NCBI RefSeq assembly: GCF_026262505.1
Contig: NC_067204.1
Location: forward strand, 4,497,797-4,561,796
Origin: Trichomonas vaginalis G3
Lineage: Eukaryota > Parabasalia > Trichomonadida > Trichomonadidae
Direction: 5' to 3'
DNA length: 64,000 nt
A program made the translations under genes and the position numbers. The notes beneath the pieces were generated by a model. That model did not search any database. It saw only the letters and a list, made by a program, of their open reading frames with translations, and was not told the DNA's origin. Numbering within the stretch: position 1 is the stretch's first letter; each line of letters opens with the position of its first letter. Positions 9,184 to 20,042 of the stretch are shown in pieces.

Positions 9184-11082
9184 TATACCATGTGAAATAA
9201 GAAATTCGACTGTTTCTTTACTATTATATTCTGCTGCATAATGAAGAGCTGTTCTTCCATATTTATCTTTTTCATTGATATTTATACCTTGTGAAATAAA
9301 AAATTCGACTGTTTCTTTACTATTATATTCTACTGCATAATGAAGAGCTGTTCTTCCATATTTATCTTTTTCATTGATATTTATACCATGTGAAATAAGA
9401 AGTTCGGTTATTTCTTGATATTTAAGTTCTAATGCAAAATGAAGAGCGGTTTGTCCATTTTTATCTTTTTCATTGATATTTATACCGTGTGGAATAAGAA
9501 GTTTGGCTGTTTCTTTTCTATCATAACGTAATGCATAATGAAGAGCGGTTTTCTCATCATTATCTTTTTCATTAATATTTATACCATGTGAAATAAGAAA
9601 TTCGACTGTTTCTTTACTATTATATTCTGCTGCATAATGAAGAGCTGTTCTTCCATATTTATCTTTTTCATTGATATTTATACCGTGTGAAATAAGAAGT
9701 TTGGCTATTTCTTTACTATTATATTCTGCTGCATAATGAAGAGCTGTTCTTCCATATTTATCTTTTTCATTGATATTTATACCGTGTGAAATAAGGATTT
9801 CGACTGTTTCTTTACTATTATATTCTGCTGCATAATGAAGAGCTGTTCTTCCATATTTATCTTTTTCATTGATATTTATACCGTGTGAAATAAGGATTTC
9901 GACTGTTTCTTTACTATTATATTCTGCTGCATAATGAAGAGCTGTTCTTCCATATTTATCTTTTTCATTGATATTTATACCGTGTGAAATAAGAAGTTTG
10001 GCTGTTTCTTTACTATTATATTCTGCTGCATAATGAAGAGCTGTTCTTCCATATTTATCTTTTTCATTGATATTTATACCGTGTGAAATAAGAAGTTTGG
10101 CTGTTTCTTTACTATTATATTCTGCCGCAATATGAAGAGAGGTTTGCCTATCATTATATTTTTTATTGATATATGCACCATTTGATAGGAAATATTCGCA
10201 AAGAGATGGAATATTAAATATCACCGAATTAATAAAGCAATTCTTAACATCATTAGTTTGATCGAAACATACTAAAAATGATTCAAGATTATTATACTGG
10301 GCACAATAATTCAGATCGATCCATATATCATATTCATTCTTTAAGAACGTAACAAAATCAATGTTGTGTGAAATAATTGCATACTTCTTGCAATATTCAT
10401 TTGGTGTTTGATATTTCAAACATTCACTCATGATCTCTTGATTTCCTCCTAAAAATGAAAATTGAAGACATCTTCCAGTTATTTCTGTGCTGAATTTCGT
10501 TCTTAAGAATTTGAAACAATCAACTGCTCCATGGTAACAACATAATTCAAGTAATGAATATCCTTCGTAAGAATCTGGATATAAACTACTTTTAAGTTTT
10601 TTATCTTTATCAAATCCATCTCTTTCAGTGAATGAAATGAATCTTTCTAAGTCATTATACATAATTGCTCTGTAAATTGTATCTTCTGTATGAATATCGA
10701 GATTTCCTGATTTAATTTTTTCAAAATCAACGGATTTGTCTAATTTAATTCCATATTCTTTGTAAAACAGGAAGTTTGAAATAGTTTCAACACAGTTGAC
10801 CTCAGTGATATGGTAATCATCAGATATGAGTTTGGCAAGAGATAAATATGACTTTGTATAGCGATTATTATACGGAATTATATTGAAAATATCTTTCATA
10901 ATCTTTTTTGGTGGGTATTTCTTCGAATCAATCAATTCTGTTTTGAATATTTTGTAAATTTCTTTTAATTCTTCTTCCTTGTCCGTTTTCAGTTGATACA
11001 AAGCATTATATGAATAAATGTAACATTTATAGATACTTCGCAGTTCGCTGTATTTATTGGGATGAATGTCTTGTTCGGACAT
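9166..11082 (-). CDS. DUF3447-type ankyrin-repeat protein, 3' end truncated by a MITE
   Basis: This belongs to the large trichomonad family of DUF3447/ankyrin proteins, presumed protein-interaction scaffolds with no enzymatic domain. The N-terminal half (about residues 1-340) is the family-specific helical region, with the DUF3447 signature near SLLELCCYHGAVDCFKFLRT and HNIDFVTFLKNE. About ten 33-residue ankyrin repeats follow (YGRTALHYAAEYNSKET...LLISHGININEKDK), so alike in DNA that recent unequal crossover is likely. I chose the start MSEQDIHPNKY at 11082 rather than 11124 because it aligns with MSNGKANQTHY of the second ankyrin gene. The stop at 9166 lies inside the MITE, which replaces the last repeat with RSMKN. 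The protein is probably still functional, which is inference. Confidence 0.88.
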   Translation of the reverse strand: MSEQDIHPNKYSELRSIYKCYIYSYNALYQLKTDKEEELKEIYKIFKTELIDSKKYPPKKIMKDIFNIIPYNNRYTKSYLSLAKLISDDYHITEVNCVETISNFLFYKEYGIKLDKSVDFEKIKSGNLDIHTEDTIYRAIMYNDLERFISFTERDGFDKDKKLKSSLYPDSYEGYSLLELCCYHGAVDCFKFLRTKFSTEITGRCLQFSFLGGNQEIMSECLKYQTPNEYCKKYAIISHNIDFVTFLKNEYDIWIDLNYCAQYNNLESFLVCFDQTNDVKNCFINSVIFNIPSLCEYFLSNGAYINKKYNDRQTSLHIAAEYNSKETAKLLISHGININEKDKYGRTALHYAAEYNSKETAKLLISHGININEKDKYGRTALHYAAEYNSKETVEILISHGININEKDKYGRTALHYAAEYNSKETVEILISHGININEKDKYGRTALHYAAEYNSKEIAKLLISHGININEKDKYGRTALHYAAEYNSKETVEFLISHGININEKDNDEKTALHYALRYDRKETAKLLIPHGININEKDKNGQTALHFALELKYQEITELLISHGININEKDKYGRTALHYAVEYNSKETVEFFISQGININEKDKYGRTALHYAAEYNSKETVEFLISHGIRSMKN

Positions 11083-14000
11083 CAATAATTTTTTAAAAGG
11101 ACACATTTGCAAATTAACATACAAATATTTTTAAACTCATTAGAAGATACAAATATTATGTTAGACATGTGGAAATCAATCATCACAAAGATTTCGGAAA
11201 TAATTTATGAACATTAATTAAGTTCATAGATATGAAATGACACAACAACAATAGAAAAATCGAAAGCAATAAGATTTTCATCCAGGTGATGATTTATACA
11301 AGATACTTCAAGGAAATCATTACATCTGAGATATAAATGAACCTGACAAGAATTCTATTGCTAGTGTTCATCAGCTGTGCGAAAATTTACAAATGAAATG
11401 CTAAATAAATCAAATCCCAGTACAGATGTTGGTGTAAATGCTTTTCGAAACCACTAAAATCTTAAATGTTTATATATATTCCTAATTCTATTACTTTACA
11501 CGCCTTAGATTGTTTTGCTTGGAATACATATTTGCAAAGCGTTATATTATATTACATCTTTGGAATTTGATTGAGGAGTTTTCTATAAATCACTAAACCC
11601 ACTAGAAATCCGTATGCGATCTTAAAATTCTGACATTACAAAAATTTTGTTCACAATTTTGATTATGGAGAGATACGATTTAACGTTGAACTAGTGGATC
11701 TTTAGCTCTAATCATATCATGAATTGCATGTAAGTATTTCGATTTCTTCGTGTATGTTCTTTTAAAGGTCCTGAATCCAAAGATTTTTCATATGAATTCA
11801 AAGAACGATCATTTGATACTCGCTTGTTTAGGAAGTTTTTATTATAAACTAGTGAATAGTAGCTACTGATTTGCTTCATTTATATTCTATAAGTTTTTGC
11901 GAAAGATAATTCGAAATATTTAAAATACATGTGATATTTTTTTCATATTTTTATGCTAGTTGAATAGTAATAAGGAAGTCAATTTGGAAAATTGTTTTCA
12001 CTTTAGGAGAATATAATTTTCCATTTGGAAAATTTAAAAAGTGAGACGCGCAGGATTCGAACTTTTTTAAAAGTTGATTTAAATGAATTTTAGTGTGGAA
12101 TATAAGGATAATATCATATTTAAAATAAGAATATACTAGTTTAGGTGGTATTAATTTTTTCGATAAATTTGAGAGTATGTACGTTTAGGGCATGAAAAGT
12201 GTCAATTCGCTCAGCGAAAGCTGAGCTAGCTTCGTTCTCGAAAGAATAAGGAAGGAGTGAAGGAGAATGATACAGAAGTTGACACATTCATATCATTTCA
12301 ATAAATTTTGATCAAATTGAAATTCAATAAAATTCAATTCAATTCATATCCTTCAGTCCGTACATTGATATCCTTCTGCATCACAATGATAACTCGGGCA
12401 TCAATAGTTCTACAACTAACTCAGAAAAAACAAGATTATTACTTCCTGCTTACAGCTTTTAAAAAGTTTCGATGATAAAAATCACTCTACTCTCGTTTAT
12501 CGACATATGGTGATAGTAGGTAAACATATTCTTATCGATATTAATAAAAATATTTGTACGAAAATCTTATCCAATTAGAGAGTTATTCATAAAGTATATG
12601 ATAATTATAATTACTTTATCTTTGTTTTATCTTTGAATAAACAACTTAATTTAAATTGCACAATATTTTTTGGTTGAAAGACAGGAAACTTAGTTGAGTT
12701 TGTATTATTTTTATCGTTTAATTCATCGTATCAGTGAGTGATCCAGATATTTAAGATATTTAGAAAAAAAATTATTAATTTGATTAACAAATTTTAATCA
12801 AAATAGCAAAAATCTATTTGATAGCTGTAAACAAACAATAATTTTTATTTCAAGCAAAATCACTTACCAATTATGTCTAAACGTATAAAATTGTCAATTT
12901 TATGAAAATAAATTGAAAATCTCATGAAATGTAAAGGAGAGTAATATTTTTCAATTTTCTTTTTTTCTTTGTCTCAAATATTTTCTGTTGGGAATTTTCT
13001 TGTTATCAAAAAATAATTTTAATATTTGTTTATTTCTATAGAGAAAGGGACAGACTAGCCCATTGTCACTTTTTAATTTAGCAAATGAACGCTTATGGAG
13101 TGGAGTTTTTGGGTAAATCTGATTTGCTTATAAATGAAATAAAATCAAAAGAAACCATATTGGCATTATATTATGCAAAAATAAATGATCTTACTTAGTA
13201 CTTTTAAAGTTAATTTCAGAAAAAATTTGACACAATGGTATCCGGCACATACAAGTGGTGTACAACCAAAATATAAGTTGGTTTAAACATATATTGCTAT
13301 ATCTCATGATCTTACTTAGTACTTTTAAGAAAAAACCAGAATTTTCGAAAAAGTGACACCAACTATTAAAGTTATTTTATTACTAGATTTATTTACAAAT
13401 TATAAGATAATATCATTAACCGAATATATTTTTAATATAAATAAAAAACTTTTTTTATACAAAAAATTACAATCAATCGATAAATATTATAAAACATTTA
13501 TTCCAAAAAGATTAAGTAATAGGTGGGATCCTGCATATAATATAATTTTATGTCATAAAGTTTACAAATTTTAGATGGACCACAGTGAGAATGTGAGTGG
13601 TTAATTTAAAGGTGGTCTGATAAAGATATCGAAGCTTACTCAACACAGCATGAAGCAGTTTCTAATACACAATCTTACTAGTGGTGTTTCGGTCGCCAGC
13701 GCTCTCATAGGGGTGCTGATTTCAAAAACCACTACTTCAAATTATTCAACAATACTCAATGCAGCATGAAGCAGCTACTACTGCTGTATCTTACTGGTAG
13801 TGTTTTGGTCGTTGGCTCTTGCACAGTCTCTCAGATTTTCAAAATTTTTTTTCAACACTATCTTGTTTCGCTCTCAGAAAGCTATCCTACAAAGACATCG
13901 AAGCTTACTCAACACAGCATGAAGCAGTTTCTAATACACAATCTTACTAGTGGTGCTTCGGTCGCCAGCGCTCTCATAGGGGTGCTGATTTCAAAAACCA

Positions 14001-14150
14001 CTACTTCAAATTATTCAACAATACTCAATGCAGCATGAAGCAGCTACTACTGCTGTATCTTACTGGTAGTGTTCTTCGCTTCTTACTATCAACTCTAAAA
14101 CTAGTTTGATGTATTATTTATTCAATATTAACCTTAATTATTTACAATTC
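11083..14150. other. AT-rich intergenic region
   Basis: No convincing gene. A tRNA-like 3' scrap is at 12041-12062 on the minus strand (TTCGAATCC followed by TGC and GCGTCTCAC, then a T-run), but no 5' half. A GC-richer 100-bp block at 12193-12290 has inner inverted words (ATGAAAAGTGTCAA and TTGACACATTCAT) and may be a small MITE. A word gatcttacttagtacttttaa is repeated at about 13188 and 13310. A 73-codon frame at 13353-13574 has no features that I trust. The paired repeat at 13631-14071 is listed separately. Confidence 0.5.
13631..14071. repeat. Two near-identical 172-bp direct repeats, 269 bp apart
   Basis: Copy one (13631-13802) and copy two (13900-14071) both run from gaagcttactcaacacagca to ctgtatcttactggtagtgt with almost no differences. 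Inside each, a shorter related motif recurs (actcaa-gcagcatgaagcag ... cttactggtagtgtt), so the unit is itself an internal duplication. No homology to a known family is recognised. Confidence 0.85.
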
Positions 14151-14168
14151 TCACTTTTTTCATTTTTT
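14151..14168 (+). promoter_or_regulatory. Initiator(s) of the 14171 gene
   Basis: TCACTTTTTT at 14151 and TCATTTTTT at 14160 both match the trichomonad Inr and lie 3-20 bases from the ATG at 14171, so this is a genuine gene start. Confidence 0.65.
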
Positions 14169-14170
14169 AA

Positions 14171-14458
14171 ATGAATCAATCCGTTCCTGCACCCCTTGCT
14201 GATACAAAACAATATATTGATTTCATTCATTATCTTCAATATGGAGTTCAAGCAGAGATGCGTGCTAACTGCAATTATCGGAAAGATTCGCATTTGAATT
14301 CAGATGGAGTAACAATTATTAGACATTACTGTAGATGGGGAAGTTGTAGTGCTAACTTTACCTTTGAAATGAAATCTAATCAATACAGATTTGTAAATGG
14401 ACATCATTTTCATAATCATGTTGGTGAACCACCGTCTTTTAAATATATACATATATAA
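14171..14458 (+). pseudogene. N-terminal zinc-finger fragment of a transposase-like gene, cut off by a microsatellite
   Basis: The frame begins just after an initiator and encodes a WRKY-GCM1/FLYWCH-like finger: [19 protein letters not shown], about 20 residues, then [11 protein letters not shown] (C-x4-C ... H-x2-H). Such fingers occur at the N-terminus of MULE-type transposases and the FAR1 relatives derived from them. After about 90 residues the sequence runs into the 16-bp microsatellite and a poly-A tract, so the rest of the gene is missing; the virus-like element starts 600 bp further on. It is unlikely to belong to the Kolobok-like gene on the other side of that element, which is on the opposite strand. 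Confidence 0.65.
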
Positions 14459-15036
14459 ATATATACATATATAAATATATACATATATAAATATATACAT
14501 ATATAAATATATACATATATAAATATATACATATATAAATATATACATATATAAATATATACATATATAAATATATACATATATAAATATATACATATAT
14601 AAATATATACATATATAAATATATACATATATAAATATATACATATATAAATATATACATATATAAATATATACATATATAAATATATACATATATAAAT
14701 ATATACATATATAAATATATACATATATAAATATATACATATATAAATATATACATATATAAATATATACATATATAAATATATACATATATAAATATAT
14801 ACATATATAAATATATACATATATAAATATATACATATATAAATATATACATATATAAATATATACATATATAAATATATACATATATAAATATATACAT
14901 ATATAAATATATACATATATAAATATATACATATATAAATATATACATATATAAATATATACATATATAAATATATACATATATAAATATATACATATAT
15001 AAATATATACATATATAAATATATACATATATAAAT
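14443..15036. repeat. 16-bp microsatellite, about 37 copies
   Basis: The unit atatacatatataaat is repeated without visible error for about 594 bp, followed by a 27-base A-run that abuts the virus-like element. Long YICIYLYM frames on the minus strand are an artefact of the repeat. Confidence 0.98.
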
Positions 15037-15063
15037 AAAAAAAAAAAAAAAAAAAAAAAAAAA

Positions 15064-15218
15064 GGTAGTGGGGCTTCCAGGGGCTGCGCCCCTTCTAGCC
15101 CCGAAGATGTTTAGTATAAATGAAGTTTTTATTCGGAGGGCTTCCAGCCCATAAGAAATTTTTCCCAAGACCCAAGAGGAGGACCGAACCCCAGCCGACC
15201 AGCCGTTGACTTTTTTGT
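15064..15218 (+). repeat. Left terminal inverted repeat of the Polinton-like element
   Basis: It begins GGTAGTGGGGCTTCCAGGGG after an A-run and ends at ...GTTGACTTTTTTGT. It matches the reverse complement of 43410-43514, except for about 50 extra bases in the middle of the left copy that duplicate the word gggcttccag. The first 40 bases contain the near-palindrome AGGGGCTGCGCCCCT. Confidence 0.93.
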
Positions 15219-17190
15219 CAAGACTTCTTCGTAAATGTTTTGTCGAAACTTCTTCGTAATGAGCGTAAATGACCAAAAATAATGTTTATGTTAGCATGTT
15301 AGATCTAACACGTTTTCTAACATGTTTTCTAACATCGTAGAAAACTCATGATTTCATCGTAAATGTTTTGTCAAGACTTCTTCGTAAATGTTTTGTCAAG
15401 ATTTCATCGTAAATGTTTTGTCAAGATTTCATCGTAAATGTTTTGTCAAGACTTCTTCGTAAATGTTTTGTCAAGACTTCTTCATCGTAAATGTTTTGTC
15501 AAGACTTCTTCGTAAAGACTTTGTCAAGACTTCTTCATCGTAAATGTTTTGTCAAGACTTCTTCGTAAAATCAGACAAAAATAATGTTTATGTTAGAATG
15601 TTAGATCTAACCTCTTTTCTAACCTCTTTTCTAACATCGTAGAAAACTCATGATTTCATCGTAAATGTTTTGTCAAGACTTCTTCATCGTAAATGTTTTG
15701 TCAAGACTTCTTCATCGTAAATGTTTTGTCAAGACTTCTTCATCGTAAATGTTTTGTCAAGACTTCTTCATCGTAAATGTTTTGTCAAGACTTCTTCGTA
15801 ATGAGCGTAAATGACCCAAAAATAATGTTTATGTTAGAATGTTAGATCTAACACGTTTTCTAACATGTTTTTAACATCGTAGAAAACTCATGATTTCATC
15901 GTAAATGTTTTGTCAAGACTTCTTCGTAAAATCAGACAAAAATAATGTTTATGTTAGAATGTTAGATCTAACACGTTTTCTAACATGTTTTCTAACATCG
16001 TAGAAAACTCATGATTTCATCGTAAATGTTTTGTCAAGACTTCTTCGTAAATGTTTTGTCAAGACTTCTTCGTAAATGTTTTGTCAAGACTTCTTCGTAA
16101 ATGTTTTGTCAAGACTTCTTCGTAAATGTTTTGTCAAGACTTCTTCGTAAATGTTTTGTCAAGACTTCTTCGTAAATGTTTTGTCAAGACTTCTTCATCG
16201 TAAATGTTTTGTCAAGACTTCTTCATCGTAAATGTTTTGTCAAGACTTCTTCGTAAATGTTTTGTCAAGACTTCTTCGTAAATGTTTTGTCAAGACTTCT
16301 TCATCGTAAATGTTTTGTCAAGACTTCTTCATCGTAAATGTTTTGTCAAGACTTCTTCGTAAAATCAGACAAAAATAATGTTTATGTTAGAATGTTAGAT
16401 CTAACCTCTTTTCTAACCTCTTTTCTAACCTCATGAATTTTCATGAACTTTCTTTACAAAGTCTTTACGATGAAGAACTTTACAAAGTCTCAACAAAACA
16501 TTGACAAGAAAGTTCATGAGAAAGACTTTACAAAGTCTTTACGATGAAGAACTTTACGAAGAAATCTCAACAAAGTCTTTACGAAGAAGTCTTGAAAAAT
16601 TTACGATGAAATCATGAAAATTCAAGAGGGTAGAAAACATGTTAGAAAAGAGGTTAGATCTAACATTCTAACATAAAATATATTTTTGCTGAATTCCGTA
16701 TGAAATTTCATGAATTTTGTATGTTTTAGACCATGTTAGAAAACATGTTAGAAAAGAGGTTAGATCTAACATTCTAACATAAACATTATTTTTATTGAAT
16801 TCCGTATGAAATTTCATGAGTTTTGTATGTTTTAGACCATGTTAGAAAACATGTTAGAAAACATGTTAGATCTAACATTCTAACATAAACATTATTTTTA
16901 TTGAATTCCGTATGAAATTTCATGAGTTTTGTATGTTTTAGACCATGTTAGAAAACATGTTAGAAAACATGTTAGATCTAACATTCTAACATAAACATTA
17001 TTTTTATTGAATTCCGTATGAAATTTCATGAGTTTTGTATGTTTTAGACCATGTTAGAAAACATGTTAGAAAACATGTTAGATCTAACATTCTAACATAA
17101 ACATTATTTTTGGGTCATTTACACTCATTACGATGAAGAAGTCTTGACAAAACATTTACGAAGAAGTCTTGACAAAGAAATTTTATTGGT
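15219..17190. repeat. Two-kilobase inverted field of short repeats at the element's left end
   Basis: From 15219 to about 16430 a 22-25-base unit (TGTTTTGTCAAGACTTCTTC, then GTAAA) is repeated some 35 times. It is interspersed with blocks containing the palindrome GTTAGATCTAAC and runs of TTTTCTAACA. From about 16440 to 17190 the same words appear in reverse complement, including four or five copies of a roughly 100-bp unit (TAACATAAACATTATTTTT, then GAATTCCGTATGAAATTTCA). The whole can fold into a very long imperfect hairpin centred near 16435. No genes. A replication origin or a binding platform for an element protein is possible, which is inference. Confidence 0.92.
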
Positions 17191-17351
17191 AAGTAAATGT
17201 GGTTTGAAATAGGACTACTTGTTTTAGGTTTTTTCCATTGTGTCATTTATTTATTTGACGTGGCAGAAAAGTACAGAGAATATGAAGATGAACCAATGCC
17301 TGCAAATGTTCAGCATATGTACTCGTAAGAGATATTTTTATCTAATATTAA

Positions 17352-17714
17352 ATGGACGCACAGAACTTAGCGAATGCACAGCAACCTGGACAACCAAACC
17401 CAGAGAATATTCCAAATGAAGTTAGAATACAAACTGCAATGGCAAACTATGGTCAAGTGCCAACAGATGTACAAATGCAAACTGCCATGTCAAATGACGC
17501 TGCGTTAGGCTTGCCACCATGGTATGCAAATATGAGATGGAAAGAGTTTTATACAAACCCTGAAGTGGGATATAAACAACTCTATGCAGATGACGCGAAC
17601 ACAGGAGTTGACCCAGAGTATGTTTTCTACCAGAGGAGAAATAGAATGTATGAGCTCCAGTTAAAGAATGCTATGGAACTCAACAGGAAACGTAAGAGAC
17701 TAGGTGGACATTAG
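17352..17714 (+). CDS. Hypothetical virus-like element protein (120 aa)
   Basis: Not recognised. The N-terminal 30 residues are Gln/Pro/Asn-rich, followed by a duplicated segment (VRIQTAMAN and VQMQTAMSN, 18 residues apart). A conserved-looking aromatic middle comes next (LPPWYANMRWKEFYTNPE), and the protein ends in a basic tail (LNRKRKRLGGH). It is the first gene after the repeat field and is followed 18 bases later by a small amphipathic protein, so the two probably form a virion-component pair. The frame is open in this copy. Confidence 0.6.
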   Translation: MDAQNLANAQQPGQPNPENIPNEVRIQTAMANYGQVPTDVQMQTAMSNDAALGLPPWYANMRWKEFYTNPEVGYKQLYADDANTGVDPEYVFYQRRNRMYELQLKNAMELNRKRKRLGGH

Positions 17715-17732
17715 ATTTTTACATATAGTAAA

Positions 17733-18026
17733 ATGGGTTTCTTCAGTAAGATAGGAAACTTCTTTCGAAATGTTGGAAGAGGTATATGGAATGGAATAAA
17801 AACCGTCGGAAGAGGAATTTGGAACGGAGTCAAAAATATTGGTAAAAGAGTAGGTCAGTTCGTTGGTATTATACCTAAAGACCCTGAACCAGAAGAACAA
17901 GCTCCTGTTATACAACAGCCTGAACCTGCACCACAGTCTAGTTGGCAACCAAATCCAACACCTCAAACCGTATTAAAAATTATATTTTACCGTTCGATAG
18001 TAGTTGTATATGAGACTAAGTTCTAA
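17733..18026 (+). CDS. Small amphipathic, minor-virion-like protein
   Basis: MGFFSKIGNFFRNVGRGIWN begins a strongly amphipathic Lys/Arg- and aromatic-rich segment with an internal repeat (VGRGIWNGIKT, VGRGIWNGVKN), followed by a Pro/Gln/Glu-rich tail. Such short amphipathic proteins are typical minor capsid or membrane-active components (adenovirus pVI-like) in small dsDNA viruses. MAAGFFKKLWDGIKK and MAAGIFKKLWDRVKR in the second family (61937, 62417) look like counterparts. Function is inferred from composition only. The 3' end overlaps the convergent minus-strand gene, so the last 15 residues are doubtful. Confidence 0.55.
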   Translation: MGFFSKIGNFFRNVGRGIWNGIKTVGRGIWNGVKNIGKRVGQFVGIIPKDPEPEEQAPVIQQPEPAPQSSWQPNPTPQTVLKIIFYRSIVVVYETKF

Positions 18027-18792
18027 GTAAAACGCGTGGTATATAGGAACTATTCTCTTTCTTCCATCTGTAGTAAACCATACTTGAAAGTCTGAAATAC
18101 TTCCACTTGGTGGTTCGTATAACTTTGTAGGTTTTTCGTAAAAGTCATTTGCCAAGCATAAAAAAAGAGTTTTGTGCACCAGAAAATGAAGCATGACTAT
18201 AATAGCATCTGAGTCGAAAACATTTTCAATTGTTCCATTAGGGTTTTCGACTTCATAAAAGTTCGGGTGTACTGGATATTCTGCAGGCTGATTTAACATC
18301 CTCAAAAATCTATACCATGCCAAGTTGTTATATTTTGTAGAAATATAAACGTTGTCTCCAAGGTCTTCTATTCTATCGATTTTAACAGTTGCATTTTTCC
18401 TGTCATAAACAATATCGAGATGGTACTCTCCTTCGTCAATGTTGTACTGTTTGGCATATTCGAGATAGATATCGTTTATTTTTCTTGAAAAGTTTGAAGA
18501 GTTGTTTCTAGTTTACAAGCAAACTAACTTGTAAAAGTTTTCCTGTTCAAATTTCTCATACATACGTTTTCTTTGTTATAGTATCGAACTTCAAAACCGA
18601 CTGTAAATGGGAAACCATGTAGGCTTCTGAAATGAACTTCATTCTACGAAAGCCAATAGCTTTTGTGACGGATGGGTCTCTTAACCATCTTAACGGGTAG
18701 TCAAAACGATAGCCTTCATGCTTTACGGTCTCTGTCTCAAACTTTTGACCGACATTCGTAAAAAGTTCATCTAATGGTTTTAGTAGTTGCAA
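17973..18792 (-). pseudogene. Unrecognised virus-like element gene, broken
   Basis: Two minus-strand stretches with good protein composition (start MQLLKPLDELFTNVGQKFET at 18792; later VHPNFYEVENPNGT, FTTDGRKRIVPIYHAFYLEL) indicate one gene of roughly 270 residues with a few breaks. No family was recognised. It is convergent with the amphipathic gene and divergent from the fibre-like gene at 18842. Confidence 0.5.
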
Positions 18793-18841
18793 CTCTTGAT
18801 TTTTCTTTTTCTATTGAAAGCATATTTTATCTAGAATAAAA

Positions 18842-20040
18842 ATGTCGAAGAAACAGCGTCTATGAGAGAAATACAACACAACCGACAACTCATTGTACAA
18901 GCTCTAAATAAGAACCAACAAACTTTTCAAACTATTCTAAGATATCTGAGTCATTGAAAGAAGGAAACTTAAAACTGACATTAAACCCAATGACAGATGA
19001 GTTTCTTTTTCAAGACAATAGGAACCATACTGTTTTGTAAATTCCAACAAAAAGAACTTTAAACGAGAAAACCTATAGATGAACTTCTTTTGAAGGCAGA
19101 TATTGACAACAAAGCTGACAAAGAGTATGTAGATGCAACAAGAGACTATATTCTCGCATGGACAGATAGAACATACCCACAAAAACATCATACACATAAC
19201 ATCTATGACGTAGATGAACTACCAGCAATGTTAGATGACAAAGCGGATAAAACATATGTTGACAATAAAATGTCAAGTGAAGTGACAAGAGCTGACAAAG
19301 AATATTCTAAAAAGACTCATACACATACCATTGCAAATATTACAAAACTTACAAGAACCTTAACAGGAAAAGTGACGTTGGACATACACACGATTTCTTC
19401 GCAACTGTTGGTATAGAAAATATTGAAGGAACGGTTGAAGAAACTGTGGGGATGTATTAAATTGGAAACCTCCTAACTTTCCACAAGTTTACATCGGATG
19501 AAGACATAACAACGATAAAATACACTAGATGTAGAAATGTCTATGTCATGGAGGATGAAAACAAGTTAAATTCACTGCTCAAGATTTATATGATAAAAAA
19601 GCTGACAAAACAGAGCTTCAAACGTTAAAGACTGAAATACTTCAACACATATACCCATAGGTTCTATTTTAACGTCAATGAACTCTACCAGACAGCAGAA
19701 GTAGTACTTGGTTTTGAAACTTGGACTCAAATAGTCGACAGGTTTTTGTATTGTGCAAACTCTTCAAAGGAAACAGGTGGAAGTAAAACGATTTCAGGTG
19801 AAAACTTACCTGCGCACAGTCACTAACATAGATTTAAGTACATCTCAAGCAGGTTGGCATAAGCATAAATTTTGGGATTGGACGCCTTGAAAAAAGGTAA
19901 GGATATGATGTTAAAGACGACGTTCAGTTTGCTATAAATTGTTATGGAGTGACACTCAGGGAGATGGAAACCATACACATCGCGTTACAGGATATACGCA
20001 AACAACGGGAACAAAGTAAAGACTACATGCCACTTACATG
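18842..20040 (+). pseudogene. Fibre-like (receptor-binding) protein gene, broken
   Basis: The region encodes repeated ADIDNKADKEYVD / DDKADKTYVDNKM segments alternating with His-x-His motifs (KHHTHNIYDVDELP, KKTHTHTIANIT), and near the end GDGNHTHRVTGYTQTTGTK. DNKADKxYVD segments and metal-binding HxH motifs are features of trimeric bacteriophage tail and collar fibres, so this is probably the element's attachment fibre. The gene starts after ATTTTATCTAGAATAAAA, a leader also seen before the small gene at 37853. It is a fossil with many breaks. Confidence 0.65.
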
Positions 20041-20042
20041 AC

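Noticed and set aside
12041-12062. tRNA gene on the minus strand
   Set aside because: Only a T-loop and acceptor-like 3' scrap followed by a T-run is present. The T-stem does not pair and there is no 5' half, so it is a tRNA-derived fragment at most.
13353-13574. 73-codon hypothetical gene
   Set aside because: It is AT-rich with Ile/Lys/Tyr-dominated composition, no initiator and no recognisable motif. It is not supported enough to annotate.
14300-15276. Long [11 protein letters not shown] open frames
   Set aside because: They are translations of the 16-bp microsatellite and an A-run.
15219-16430. CRISPR-like array in the element's left end
   Set aside because: The 22-25-base repeats are directly adjacent or separated by other repeats, not by unique equal-length spacers.
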